NCBI RefSeq assembly: GCF_029544075.1
Contig: NZ_JAJQJH010000001.1
Span: forward strand, 62,001 to 126,000
DNA length: 64,000 bases
Source of the DNA: Chromohalobacter canadensis
Lineage (GTDB): Bacteria > Pseudomonadota > Gammaproteobacteria > Pseudomonadales > Halomonadaceae
Direction: 5' to 3'
A model generated the notes under the pieces. That model had not been told where the DNA came from. It did not search any database and saw only the letters and a program-made list of their open reading frames with translations. Positions 48,883 through 58,177 of the stretch are shown one piece after another. The position numbers and the translations under genes were made by a program. Positions within the stretch are counted from its first letter, which is position 1, and each line of letters begins with the position of its first letter.

Positions 48883-49566
48883 ATGCATGCCAATTCCCGC
48901 GCCATCGTCACCCAGCAGATCGCGCCGCACGAGGACCTCTCACGGCGTGTGTCGCGGGCGCTGACGCACCCTTGGCGAAAGCCGTTGGCATCGCACACGC
49001 GGATCGCGTTCGGCGCGGCGCGGACATGGTTGCAAGAACAGGACAAACCGTTGATTCTCGACGCGGGCTGTGGCGTGGGGCTGTCCACTCGGCGTCTGGC
49101 CGCGCGTTTTCCCGGTCATGCGGTGATCGGCATCGACCGCAGCGCCGACCGCCTGTCCCGCGAACACGGCGAACTGCCCGACAACGCCTTGCTGATACGT
49201 GCCGATCTGGTGGATTTCTGGCGTTTGGCGCTACAAGAAGGGTGGCAGCCAGCTCGTCATTATCTCCTCTATCCCAATCCGTATCCCAAGCCAGCGCATC
49301 TCAAGATGCGCTGGCATGGCCATCCGGTATTTCCGGCCCTGGCGGGGCTCGGCGGTAAACTGGAAGCGCGCTCCAACTGGCGACTCTATCTCGAGGAATT
49401 GGCTCTGGCACTGGCGCAAGCCACGGGGTGCGAGCCGCATCTCGAGCCCTGCGAGCCGTCGGGCGAGTACCTCACGCCTTTCGAACACAAATATCACGCC
49501 AGCGGCCAACCACTATGGCGATTGACGGTGACGCTGGCGCACCGCCCTGCGTTGTTGCCCACGTAG
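48883..49566 (+). CDS. TrmB-like SAM-dependent methyltransferase
   Basis: Protein of 227 residues related to tRNA (guanine-46-N7) methyltransferase TrmB. SAM motif I is LDAGCGVG (59-66) and the acidic residue of motif II is in IGIDRS. The region equivalent to the TrmB signature PDPWPK reads YPNPYPK (130-136), with Asn in place of the key Asp, and C-terminal EARSNWRLYLEE and TPFEHKYHASG replace the usual guanine-binding residues. So it is probably a paralogue with altered substrate, not the main TrmB. It is followed 34 bases later by the EmrE-like gene. Confidence 0.72.
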   Translation: MHANSRAIVTQQIAPHEDLSRRVSRALTHPWRKPLASHTRIAFGAARTWLQEQDKPLILDAGCGVGLSTRRLAARFPGHAVIGIDRSADRLSREHGELPDNALLIRADLVDFWRLALQEGWQPARHYLLYPNPYPKPAHLKMRWHGHPVFPALAGLGGKLEARSNWRLYLEELALALAQATGCEPHLEPCEPSGEYLTPFEHKYHASGQPLWRLTVTLAHRPALLPT

Positions 49567-49600
49567 CGAGTAGACAACACGGGCTTTCAGGAGACCGATT

Positions 49601-49930
49601 ATGGTGTATGTATTCTTGGCCATCGCGATCATCGCCGAGGTCGTGGCCACTAGTGCGCTCAAGGCGTCCCAGGAATTTACTCGCCTATGGCCGAGCGTGA
49701 CCGTGGTCGTGGGCTATGCATTGGCGTTTTATATGCTCACGCTGGCGCTTCGCGATTTGCCGGTGGGCATCGCCTATGCGTTCTGGGCCGGGCTTGGCAT
49801 CGTGCTGGTCACGCTGATCGGGGTGGTGGTGTATGGCGAGAAACCCGATTTGCCCGCAATTCTCGGTTTGGGAATGATCATCGCCGGGGTCGCCATCATC
49901 CAGGTGTTTTCACGCATGTCTTCACATTAG
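49601..49930 (+). CDS. small multidrug resistance exporter, EmrE-like
   Basis: Proton-coupled exporter of 109 residues with four membrane segments, acting as an antiparallel dimer. The essential glutamate is Glu13 (AIIAEVVATS), equivalent to Glu14 of EmrE, and EFTRLWPSV, LPVGIAYAFWAGLGIVL and GEKPDLPAILG match EmrE closely. Substrates are lipophilic cations; in halophiles relatives may also carry betaine or choline. AGGAG is 10 bases before the ATG. Confidence 0.92.
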   Translation: MVYVFLAIAIIAEVVATSALKASQEFTRLWPSVTVVVGYALAFYMLTLALRDLPVGIAYAFWAGLGIVLVTLIGVVVYGEKPDLPAILGLGMIIAGVAIIQVFSRMSSH

Positions 49931-50039
49931 GCGCTATCCGAAAAATGCCTACGCTCGATCATGCGTCGCCATCGCACTCGACGAGGAGCCCTGCTAGCCT
50001 GGCGGATGATGTATGTTCGTCCAGGGAAGGAAAAAACTC

Positions 50040-51518
50040 ATGCTGAGTAGGCTGCTCCAATGCCGACGCCTGCGTTCCGCGCAGCGTGTCGGGCGTCGTG
50101 TGCTCTCGCTTCTGATCTTGATGGGCTTGCCGCTAGCCGCGCAGGCCGAGGGTTTCGACAATCTATCCTCGTTGGCCGATAAGGGCTTCGTGATCGGCGC
50201 TCAGGCGCAGTTGTTGGGTAGTGGCGAAAATCTGGGTGCGATCCACCCCACGCGGCGGCTTTCACCAGCCTCGGTCACCAAGCTCTATACCGCCGCCGCG
50301 AGTCTAGACCGCTGGGGGCCGCAGCATCGTTTCACCACGCAGTTGATGGCCACCGGCAATGTCGATGCCCAGGGCGTGCTGCATGGCGATCTGGTTCTCG
50401 ATGGCGGCGGCGACCCGGCCTTGACCAGCGAAAATCTATGGCGTCTGGTGCAACGCTTGCGCGAACGCGGCGTGCGCGCCGTCGATGGCCAATTGGTGGT
50501 CAGCCAGTGGCGCTTCGGTCCGGTAACCTGTGTGACCACCGACCGCTGCAAGGCGCGCACGCGCTCCGATAATGCCTATAGCGCCTTGTTGTCCTCGGCG
50601 GCAGTGAATTACGGCAGTTGGTGCAATCGGGTCAAGCCTGGCGCGGCTATGGGCGGCGCGGCCTCCATCAGCGATTGCGCGACGGTGGCCCCTCTCACGC
50701 GCCTCGATAATCAGGTCAAGACCGTGGCGCATGGCGGGGACACGCGCCTGAGTGCTGAGCGCATCAGTAGCGAGCGTGGCGACACGTTGCGTGTCAGTGG
50801 GCAAATCGCGCGCGACAGCTTCTCGCGTGAAATCTATCGCGCCAGCTCCGACCCCGCCGAGCAGACCGCCAAGACCTTGATGGCGTTGCTCGGGCAAGCA
50901 GGGGTCGAGGTCGAGGGCTACGCAACCAGCACGACACCGCCGCCGACCACCGCCAAACGCTTGGCGGCGGTGGATGGCAAGCCGTTGCAGGAATTGCTGC
51001 TGCGCATGCTCAATTATTCCAATAACTTCATGGCCGATACCCTGGCACTGGATCTCGTCGCCAAGCCGCGCGCCGAGCTAAAGGACGCCGGTGATGCCCT
51101 GATGCGATTCGCCCAAGAGCTGCCGGGCCACGGCGTGCCGACGCTTGCCAGCGGTAGTGGTCTGACTCCCGAGAACCGTGTCTCGGCCCGCGATCTCAAT
51201 GCCTTGCTGGCAGCGATGTATCAGCGCTCGGCGCTGTTTCCGACCTTCGTGGCCGGCCTGCAACTGCCGACCAACGGCCCCATGCATTTCATTCGCCGGG
51301 GCAGCGACACCTTCCAGCAGCACGTCATGCTCAAAACCGGCACGCTCAACGAGCCAGTCACGGTGCGCGCGGTGGCCGGCTATTTCCGCACCCAAACCGG
51401 GCGTTGGGGCAGCTTCGCGGTGCTAGTCAACGGCACCTCGCAAACGCCGTATCTCGCCTGGCGGCAGGTGTTGCCCCTGGTGGCGGCGGATCTGACGGAA
51501 ATGATCAATTCACACTGA
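50040..51518 (+). CDS. dacB: D-alanyl-D-alanine carboxypeptidase/endopeptidase (PBP4)
   Basis: Periplasmic penicillin-binding protein of family S13 that trims or cuts peptidoglycan cross-links. The ATG at 50040 with AAGGA nine bases upstream gives 492 residues; a GTG-free longer frame from 50013 lacks a site. A signal peptide ends at PLAAQA (about 36). Active-site motifs are Ser78-Val-Thr-Lys81 (SxxK), Ser327-Asn-Asn329 (SxN) and Lys432-Thr-Gly434. The inserted domain between SxxK and SxN is present, as in E. coli DacB. Confidence 0.95.
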   Translation: MLSRLLQCRRLRSAQRVGRRVLSLLILMGLPLAAQAEGFDNLSSLADKGFVIGAQAQLLGSGENLGAIHPTRRLSPASVTKLYTAAASLDRWGPQHRFTTQLMATGNVDAQGVLHGDLVLDGGGDPALTSENLWRLVQRLRERGVRAVDGQLVVSQWRFGPVTCVTTDRCKARTRSDNAYSALLSSAAVNYGSWCNRVKPGAAMGGAASISDCATVAPLTRLDNQVKTVAHGGDTRLSAERISSERGDTLRVSGQIARDSFSREIYRASSDPAEQTAKTLMALLGQAGVEVEGYATSTTPPPTTAKRLAAVDGKPLQELLLRMLNYSNNFMADTLALDLVAKPRAELKDAGDALMRFAQELPGHGVPTLASGSGLTPENRVSARDLNALLAAMYQRSALFPTFVAGLQLPTNGPMHFIRRGSDTFQQHVMLKTGTLNEPVTVRAVAGYFRTQTGRWGSFAVLVNGTSQTPYLAWRQVLPLVAADLTEMINSH

Positions 51519-51543
51519 CATCGCGCAGCATTGATCCATGTGT

Positions 51544-52521
51544 CTAGCGACGCGGATCAATGAGCACCCGCCCGTGGGTGCGGCCTTCGAGCATGGCGTG
51601 GGCCCGGTCGGTCACGTCGTCGAGGCCAATCTCCTCGACATGCATGTGCGAAAGCAATGCATTGGGTAGTGCGGCTATGCGTTGCCATGCCGCGCGGCGC
51701 CGGTCGAACGGGATATACACGCTGTCCACGCCGAGCAGCGACACGCCGCGCAGGATGAATGGCATCACCGTCGTCGGCAGTGCGGCATCGCCGGCCAGTC
51801 CCACGGCAGCGACCTTGCCCGCGTAGTTCATTTGCGCCAGGAGGTTGGCCAGGATCTGGCCACCGACAGTGTCCACGGCGCCCGCCCACTGCGTCGATTC
51901 TAGCGGCCGGCCGCGGGCTTCGAAGTCGGCGCGGGGCAGAATGGCGTGGGCGCCGAGGGCCTCGAGCCAAGCATTCTGCTCCGGCTTGCCGGTGATGGCG
52001 TGAACCTCGAAACCTTCATGGGCAAGAATCGACACTGCCCAGCTACCCACGCCGCCGCTAGCGCCGGTCACTACGACCGGTCCATCGCCGGGCCTGAGCC
52101 CGGCTTCTTTCAGTCGCATGACACTGAGCATGGCGGTGAGTCCAGCGGTGCCGAAGAGCATTGCCTGGCGCGTGCTCAGGGGTTGCGGGCAGGGCACCAG
52201 CCAGTCGGCATCGACACGCATGGCCTCGGCGAAGCCGCCCCAGTGACGCTCGCCGACGCCCCAGCCGGTGAGGATCACACGGTCGTCGGCGGCGAACCGC
52301 GCATCCGTAGAGCTTGTCACCGTGCCGGCGAAATCGATCCCCGGCACCAATGGATAGTTGCGCACTATCTTGCCCTGGCCGGTAACCGCCATGGCGTCCT
52401 TGTAGTTGAGGTCCGAATAGTCGATCGCGACGCGTACCGCGTGTTCCGGCAGCTGACTTTCATCGAGCGTTTCGAGGCGGGCGCGGGGAGCGTCATCATG
52501 GAGCATGAGTGCACGGGGCAT
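51544..52521 (-). CDS. acuI: acrylyl-CoA reductase (NADPH), AcuI/YhdH family
   Basis: Zinc-free medium-chain reductase of 325 residues. In E. coli and marine bacteria the family reduces toxic acrylyl-CoA to propionyl-CoA, needed where DMSP or acrylate is used. Typical elements are SDLNYKDAMAVTGQGKI, PGIDFAGTV, GTAGLTAMLSV, the NADPH-binding VVVTGASGGVGS (about 149-160) and LRGVSLLGVDSV. AGGAG lies before the ATG. No dddA or acuN/K genes are nearby, so it may be a general detoxifying enzyme. Confidence 0.9.
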   Translation of the reverse strand: MPRALMLHDDAPRARLETLDESQLPEHAVRVAIDYSDLNYKDAMAVTGQGKIVRNYPLVPGIDFAGTVTSSTDARFAADDRVILTGWGVGERHWGGFAEAMRVDADWLVPCPQPLSTRQAMLFGTAGLTAMLSVMRLKEAGLRPGDGPVVVTGASGGVGSWAVSILAHEGFEVHAITGKPEQNAWLEALGAHAILPRADFEARGRPLESTQWAGAVDTVGGQILANLLAQMNYAGKVAAVGLAGDAALPTTVMPFILRGVSLLGVDSVYIPFDRRRAAWQRIAALPNALLSHMHVEEIGLDDVTDRAHAMLEGRTHGRVLIDPRR

Positions 52522-52744
52522 GGAAGACTCCTGCGGTTATGAGAAGGGCGCTTCAGCGAGCGTGAATCATTAGCCTAGCGTTAAGCCAAGAGTGTCGACA
52601 ACGAGACCTTGGCGGGATACCGTCCCATGTGCGTGGCGTTGCCCTGGGTGGCGCCTTTGTTACCATCTCACTTTGCCGCGTACGTCGCCGTCCGGGTCGT
52701 TGCGTGATCGGCCATCGAGAACCCTGAGTTGAGGATCGAGCGCG

Positions 52745-53116
52745 ATGAAATCCCACCAGACCGGCTTGCGCCACTTAACCAGTTCCACGTGCTATTCGCT
52801 CAAGGGACTGCGTGCCGCGTTTCGCAACGAAGCAGCGTTTCGCCAGGAGGTGGGCATCTGCGTGATACTCCTGCCCCTGGCGTGGTGGATCGGTGCCACG
52901 CCGGTGGAATGGTTGCTGCTGGTGGGCAGTTGTGCGCTGGTGCTGATCGTGGAATTGCTCAACAGCGCAGTGGAAACCGTGGTCGATCGCATCGGCCCCG
53001 AGCATCACGAGCTGTCCGGTCGGGCCAAGGATATCGGATCGGCGGCGGTGATGATCTCACTGATCATGGCGGGCCTGACCTGGATCTTGCTGGCCTGGCA
53101 GAAATTCCTCGGCTGA
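52745..53116 (+). CDS. dgkA: diacylglycerol kinase DgkA
   Basis: Trimeric membrane kinase that returns diacylglycerol from membrane-derived glucan synthesis to phosphatidate. The 123-residue length and three membrane segments match E. coli DgkA (122), and the signature ELLNSAVETVVDRIGPEHHE followed by LSGRAKDIGSAAV is intact, including the catalytic Glu. GAGG lies before the ATG. A longer frame in another phase covers the same bases but is a shadow. Confidence 0.96.
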   Translation: MKSHQTGLRHLTSSTCYSLKGLRAAFRNEAAFRQEVGICVILLPLAWWIGATPVEWLLLVGSCALVLIVELLNSAVETVVDRIGPEHHELSGRAKDIGSAAVMISLIMAGLTWILLAWQKFLG

Positions 53117-53172
53117 CCCGTACTGTCGACGGGATCGGTTTTTCCACATTCGACCCTCATGCGAGGTGCCCC

Positions 53173-53352
53173 ATGTTCCGACGCGTCGGTTTTGGATTGC
53201 TCGGCGTGCTGGTGGTGGCTGCCGTGATTGTCCCCTATACGTTGCTGCGTGATGTTCAGGCCTGGTACGGCAGTATGCTCTTCTGGGGGCTGATCGGTCT
53301 TGCCGTGATCGGTCTCAACCTGCTCGTCACCGCCGATTTCAAGGAGAAGTGA
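53173..53352 (+). CDS. small two-segment membrane protein next to the symporter
   Basis: A 59-residue protein starting MFRRVGFGLLGVLVVAAV, with two hydrophobic segments (about 6-24 and 33-52) and ending TADFKEK. Its stop is two bases before the symporter start and its last codons hold the symporter's ribosome binding site (AAGGAG), so translation is coupled. Small partner proteins are known for several SSS transporters (such as YhdT beside PanF); by analogy this may be one, but I do not recognise its family. Confidence 0.7.
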   Translation: MFRRVGFGLLGVLVVAAVIVPYTLLRDVQAWYGSMLFWGLIGLAVIGLNLLVTADFKEK

Positions 53353-53354
53353 GC

Positions 53355-54833
53355 ATGTCGTCGACGCTCGTGTGGACGTCGGTGCTGGTGTATGTCGTCG
53401 TCGCGTTAGGGGTGGCATGGCGCTCGCGCGAGCGTGTTCCCGGTGGGGCGACCGACATGGCGCACTATTTCCTTGGCGGGCGGCGCATGGGCGGATTGGT
53501 GTCGGCGCTCAGCTACAGCGCGACGACCTACAGTGCCTTCATGATGGTGGGGCTGGCGGGGCTGACGTACGCCGGTGGCGTCGGTGCGTTGGGCTTTGAA
53601 ATCGTCTACTTCGCCGGGGTCTCGTTGGTAGCCATCTTCGGGCCGCGCTTCTGGGCGGTGGGCAAGGCATTCGGTTTCGTCACACCCAGCGAGATGCTGG
53701 GACACCGCTACGCGAATCGCGGCGTGGCCGTCGCCACGGCGCTGGTCAGCAGCCTGTTTTTGATCCCTTATGCGGCGGTGCAATTGGCGGGCGTGGGGTA
53801 TCTGCTGAGCGGTATGACCGACGGTGCGATCGGCTTCACCACCGGCGTGGCGGTCGCCACCGTGCTGGCGTTGGTATTCACCTTCATCGCCGGGATTCGC
53901 TCGGTGATGTGGACCGATGCGCTGCAGGCGCTATTGATGATCGTCGCCTCGACGGCCGTGGCGCTACTGGTGGTAGCCTCGCTGGGCGGTTTCGAGACGC
54001 TGTTCGCGACGCTTGCCGATGAGCATCCCGAGGCGCTTACCGTGCCGGGCTCGGGCCTGTTCACGCCGGTGACCTTCCTCGGCCTGACGATTCCGTGGTT
54101 CTTCTTCAGCCTTTCCAACCCTCAAGTCAGCCAGCGCCTCTTCATGCCGGCTTCGCTCCAGGCCATGCGCCGCATGTTGTTGGGCTTTCTGTGCTTCGGC
54201 TTGGTCTATACCGCCGTCTCGGTGCTATGGGGCTTTTCGGCGCTGATTGCCTTCCCCGAGCTGGAAAATTCGGACCTTGCCACGCCGACCTTGTTGGCCT
54301 CCACGCATGTGCCGCCGTTACTCGGCGTGCTGGTGATGGTCGGCATCTTGGCGGCGGCGGTCTCGACCATCGACTCGATCATGCTGACGCTCTCGTCGAT
54401 GCTGTCGCGGGATGTCTACGCGGTGGCCCGCCAAGGAAGCGACGAACGCCGCCAACTGTGGGTCGGCAAGGCCGTGTTGCCGCTGATAGCGCTGTTGGCG
54501 CTGGCCTTCGCCGAATTGCGCCTCGACCTGATCGCCGTGCTCTCGGTCGCCGCTTCGACTGGCCTGGTCGTCACCGTACCGGCGCTTATCGGCGCCTTCT
54601 TCTGGCGGGGCGGCAGTGCGGCGGGCGCCCTGGCGAGCATCCTCGGCGGTGGCGCCTGGGTCGTGGCGCTGTATATCACCGGCGCCAAGCCACTAGGCTG
54701 GCCACCGGGCATCTGGGCGTTGCCGGTGGCGTGCGTGCTGTTCGTCGGTATTAGCCTGATCACGTCATCGCCGCGCCGCAACGCCGAGGCGTTCATCGCC
54801 GCCGCCGAGCGTGGTTTGCCGTGGCGGCGATGA
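53355..54833 (+). CDS. sodium:solute symporter (SSS family)
   Basis: Sodium-driven importer of 492 residues with about thirteen membrane segments. The start is the ATG at 53355 with AAGGAG nine bases upstream. Family features are YFLGGRRMGGLVSALSYSATTYSAF near the start and STIDSIMLTLSSMLSRDVY, where the sodium-binding serines lie. It is closest in feel to the pantothenate/proline branch (PanF, PutP), but the substrate is unknown. It is coupled to the small membrane protein upstream. Confidence 0.88.
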   Translation: MSSTLVWTSVLVYVVVALGVAWRSRERVPGGATDMAHYFLGGRRMGGLVSALSYSATTYSAFMMVGLAGLTYAGGVGALGFEIVYFAGVSLVAIFGPRFWAVGKAFGFVTPSEMLGHRYANRGVAVATALVSSLFLIPYAAVQLAGVGYLLSGMTDGAIGFTTGVAVATVLALVFTFIAGIRSVMWTDALQALLMIVASTAVALLVVASLGGFETLFATLADEHPEALTVPGSGLFTPVTFLGLTIPWFFFSLSNPQVSQRLFMPASLQAMRRMLLGFLCFGLVYTAVSVLWGFSALIAFPELENSDLATPTLLASTHVPPLLGVLVMVGILAAAVSTIDSIMLTLSSMLSRDVYAVARQGSDERRQLWVGKAVLPLIALLALAFAELRLDLIAVLSVAASTGLVVTVPALIGAFFWRGGSAAGALASILGGGAWVVALYITGAKPLGWPPGIWALPVACVLFVGISLITSSPRRNAEAFIAAAERGLPWRR

Positions 54834-54930
54834 GGGGCGCTTGCCTGTAGCTTCCAAGCGAGCGGCTCCGCTAAGCTGGGGCCATCATGCTTGCCCGGCG
54901 TCGAGTGCCGGGACGTTCCAGGAGAGTGTC

Positions 54931-57900
54931 ATGGCCCTGCCCGAAGGATTCCTACCCGACGCCGATATTCCCGCACCGTTGCACGAGGCGCTGGGTGAAG
55001 CCACCGAGCGGCTCGACGATGCGCTGTGCCTGGTCGATCGTGTCGCTCAGGCGAAGCGGTCGTCGAGCGAAGCGGATGTTGATGCCGACGAGATGCCGAG
55101 TGCTACCTGGCTGGCGCTCTCAAACGTGCGCCGCGCCGAACTGGCGCGGGTCGTAGCGCTTTCCGATTTCGCCACCGAGACGCTGGCGCGCGACCCAGGC
55201 TGGTTACCGGTGCTGGATGCCGAGGGCGAACTGGATGAGTCGCCGCCGCGCGAGGCCTGGGAGGCGGAACTCGCCGAGCGCCTCGAAGCCGCCGAAGATG
55301 AGGCGGCCATGCAGGCCGCGATACGCCGTTTCCGGCGGCTGCGCATGCTGGGCATCGTGTGGCGTGATCTATGCCGCGCGCCGCGCGGTCAGGGCGGTGA
55401 GGCTGGCATGTGGGGCACCGCACGTGATGTCAGCAGCCTGGCGGAGATCTGCCTCGACGGGGCGCTGAGTTGGCTCGAGCACCACTATGCGCCGCGTTGG
55501 GGACAACCGGCTCTCCGTGCCGACGGGTCGCCGCAACGTCTGGTGGTACTGGGTATGGGCAAGCTGGGCGCCGGCGAGCTCAATCTGTCCTCGGACATCG
55601 ATCTGATCTTCGCCTTCTCCGAAGAGGGCGAGACCGAAGGCGGTCGGCGGACTCTCTCGCATCAAGAATATTTCACCAAGCTGGGCCAGAAACTCATCGG
55701 TGCGTTGGACGCGGTGACCGACGAAGGCATGGCGTTCCGTGTCGACATGCGTTTGCGTCCACTCGGCGATGGTGGGCCGCTGGTCGGCAACTTTGCCACG
55801 CTGGCCAGCTACTATCAGGACCAGGGGCGCGAGTGGGAACGCTACGCCATGCTCAAGGCGCGTCCGGTGGCTGGCGATCTCGAAGCGGGCGCCGAGCTGC
55901 TCGCCTCGCTGCGGCCGTTCGTGTATCGCAAGTACTTGGATTTTGGCGCCATCGAATCGCTGCGCGAGATGAAGCGACTCATCAATCGCGAGGTCAAGCG
56001 CAAGGGCATGGCCGACAACATCAAGCTTGGCCGCGGCGGTATCCGCGAGGTGGAGTTCGTGGTCCAGGCATTTCAGTTGATTCGTGGTGGGCGTGATACC
56101 GAACTCCAACTGACCTCGTTGGCGTCGGCCTTGCGTTGTCTGACGGACCTGGAGCTTCTGCCGGGAGAGGTGACCGATGCCCTGCGGAGCGACTACGCCT
56201 TTCTGCGTGATCTTGAGCATGCCTTGCAGGCCCAAAAGGATCGCCAGACCCAGACCCTGCCGGAGGATAGTTTGGGACGCGAGCGCTTGGCGCTGGCGCT
56301 CGATATGGCCAACTGGCCGGCGCTCGTGGCGCGCCTCGACGAGGCGCGAGGACGGGTGCGCGAGCATTTCGACGCCGTTATCGCGCCGCCTGAGGAGGAG
56401 GACGATGAGCAGAATGTCCCCGAGGATACCTCACACGAGGAACTGGGCGCACTCTGGCGCGAGGAGCTGACCCCGGCGGAGGCCCGCGAGACGCTGACGA
56501 CGCTGGGGTTCGAGATGCCCGAGGCCATTTTCAAGCGGCTTACCGGTTTGCATCGTTCGCGCGCCGTGGCGTCCATGCAACGCATCGGTTTCGAGCGTCT
56601 CGATGCCTTGATGCCGTTGCTGCTCGAGGCTGTCGGCGAGAGTCACGCGCCGGATGTCGCACTCGAGCGCGTATTGCCGCTGATCGAGGCGGTGCTACGG
56701 CGCACCGCCTACTTGGCGCTGCTGCGCGAGAATCCCGATGCATTGCGTCAGTTGATTCGGCTGTGCGCTGCGAGCCCCTGGATCGCCGAGCAGTTGGCGC
56801 TTCATCCCGTGCTGCTCGATGAATTGCTGCACCCCGCCACGCTGTACTCGCCCGCCGACAAGGACGAGCTCGCCGATGAACTGCGCCAGGCGCTGGCGCG
56901 CATCCCCGAGGACGACGAAGAAGGCCAGCTCGATGCGCTGCGTATCTTCAAGCATGCCCAGGTGCTGCACGTTGCGGCCTCCGACATCGTCGGCGCCCGA
57001 CCGCTGATGAAGGTCAGCGATTATCTCACCTTCATCGCCGAGGTGATTCTCGAGCAGATACTGGCGATGGCCTGGAAGCAGGTAACACGTAAGTACGGTC
57101 GCCCCTCGCACCGTCCCGGCGAGCGCGAGAGCGACGATGCTAACTTCGCGATCATCGGTTACGGCAAGCTGGGCGGCATCGAATTGGGCTATGGCTCGGA
57201 TCTGGACTTGGTGTTTTTGCATGATGCCGACCCCAAGGGTGCCACCGACGGCGCCAAGGCCCTCGACAATACGGTCTTCTTCACGCGCCTCGGTCAGCGC
57301 GTCATCCATTTGCTGACGGCCATGACGCCCAGCGGTGCGCTGTACGAGGTGGACATGCGCTTGCGGCCGTCCGGCAACGCAGGGCTGCTGGTGACGACGC
57401 TTGACGCCTTCGCCGACTATCAGCACCAACAAGCCTGGACCTGGGAGCATCAGGCGTTGGTGCGTTCACGCGCCATTGCTGGCAATGCGGCGTTATGCGA
57501 GCGATTCGAGGTGGTGCGCCGGGAGGTACTGGGGCAACCACGCGAGCCTGAAAAACTGCGCGAGTCAGTCGTCGCCATGCGGCGCAAGATGCGTACGCAT
57601 CTGGGCAGCAGTGATCGAGCTAGCCGCGAGGGAACGTTCCACCTCAAGCAGGACCCCGGTGGCATGGTGGATATCGAATTCCTCTGTCAGTACGCGGTGC
57701 TGCGACTGGGAGACGAGGCGCCGGAGATGCTCGCCTTTAGCGATAACATGCGCATTCTCGAAACGCTGGAGGAAAGCGGTCGTCTTCCCGCCGAGCAGGC
57801 GCGCGAGCTGCGCGAGGCGTATCTCACCTATCGCGGCATCAGCCATCGTGCCTCGTTGGCCAAGGCCGGGAGCCAGGTCGAGGTCGCTGATATCGACGAC

Positions 57901-57963
57901 CATCGTCGCCGAGTCCGCGCCATCTGGGCGCAATGGATGCAAGACGACGATGCCTCGCGATGA
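54931..57963 (+). CDS. glnE: bifunctional glutamine synthetase adenylyltransferase/deadenylase
   Basis: Adenylylates and deadenylylates glutamine synthetase in answer to PII and glutamine. The ATG at 54931 with AGGAGA upstream gives 1010 residues, somewhat longer than E. coli GlnE (946). Both nucleotidyltransferase domains are intact: the N-terminal one has GMGKLGAGELNLSSDIDL near 208-225 with the two aspartates, and the C-terminal one GYGKLGGIELGYGSDLDL near 743-760. An acidic insert (EEEDDEQNVPED near residue 490) fits a halophile. Ends 214 bases before the peptide transporter gene. Confidence 0.95.
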   Translation: MALPEGFLPDADIPAPLHEALGEATERLDDALCLVDRVAQAKRSSSEADVDADEMPSATWLALSNVRRAELARVVALSDFATETLARDPGWLPVLDAEGELDESPPREAWEAELAERLEAAEDEAAMQAAIRRFRRLRMLGIVWRDLCRAPRGQGGEAGMWGTARDVSSLAEICLDGALSWLEHHYAPRWGQPALRADGSPQRLVVLGMGKLGAGELNLSSDIDLIFAFSEEGETEGGRRTLSHQEYFTKLGQKLIGALDAVTDEGMAFRVDMRLRPLGDGGPLVGNFATLASYYQDQGREWERYAMLKARPVAGDLEAGAELLASLRPFVYRKYLDFGAIESLREMKRLINREVKRKGMADNIKLGRGGIREVEFVVQAFQLIRGGRDTELQLTSLASALRCLTDLELLPGEVTDALRSDYAFLRDLEHALQAQKDRQTQTLPEDSLGRERLALALDMANWPALVARLDEARGRVREHFDAVIAPPEEEDDEQNVPEDTSHEELGALWREELTPAEARETLTTLGFEMPEAIFKRLTGLHRSRAVASMQRIGFERLDALMPLLLEAVGESHAPDVALERVLPLIEAVLRRTAYLALLRENPDALRQLIRLCAASPWIAEQLALHPVLLDELLHPATLYSPADKDELADELRQALARIPEDDEEGQLDALRIFKHAQVLHVAASDIVGARPLMKVSDYLTFIAEVILEQILAMAWKQVTRKYGRPSHRPGERESDDANFAIIGYGKLGGIELGYGSDLDLVFLHDADPKGATDGAKALDNTVFFTRLGQRVIHLLTAMTPSGALYEVDMRLRPSGNAGLLVTTLDAFADYQHQQAWTWEHQALVRSRAIAGNAALCERFEVVRREVLGQPREPEKLRESVVAMRRKMRTHLGSSDRASREGTFHLKQDPGGMVDIEFLCQYAVLRLGDEAPEMLAFSDNMRILETLEESGRLPAEQARELREAYLTYRGISHRASLAKAGSQVEVADIDDHRRRVRAIWAQWMQDDDASR

Positions 57964-58039
57964 GCTGTACTGGAAACAAATCGTTACTTTTCGTGCTCAC
58001 GATAACTCGGTGAATGGTTAGTACGACAAAAGTTGGGTA

Positions 58040-58067
58040 TTGATCATTCGCGTGGAAACTTTATAGT
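58040..58067 (+). promoter_or_regulatory. sigma-70-type promoter ahead of the peptide transporter
   Basis: TTGATC (58040-58045), a 16-base spacer and TATAGT (58062-58067). Transcription would begin near 58074, directly in front of the hairpin at 58077. Confidence 0.5.
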
Positions 58068-58076
58068 CCGCCTCCG

Positions 58077-58108
58077 GCGATGGCATACGTGCCATCGCTG
58101 TTTTGTTT
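58077..58108 (+). terminator. hairpin with T run, terminator or attenuator
   Basis: GCGATGGCA-TACG-TGCCATCGC, a perfect nine-base-pair stem with a tetraloop, followed by TGTTTTGTTT. It may end glnE transcription, but it also lies at the very 5' end of any transcript from the promoter at 58040-58067. Confidence 0.65.
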
Positions 58109-58177
58109 CGCCGCTCGCCCACAAGGCATGGCGAACGTCAGGCACAACCTGAAAGTTATCAACGAGGCAGATAGTCA

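Noticed and set aside
52729-53352. Plus-strand frame of 207 codons that covers dgkA and ends as the small membrane protein
   Set aside because: Only its last 59 codons are protein-like; the part over dgkA is a shadow of the well-conserved kinase.
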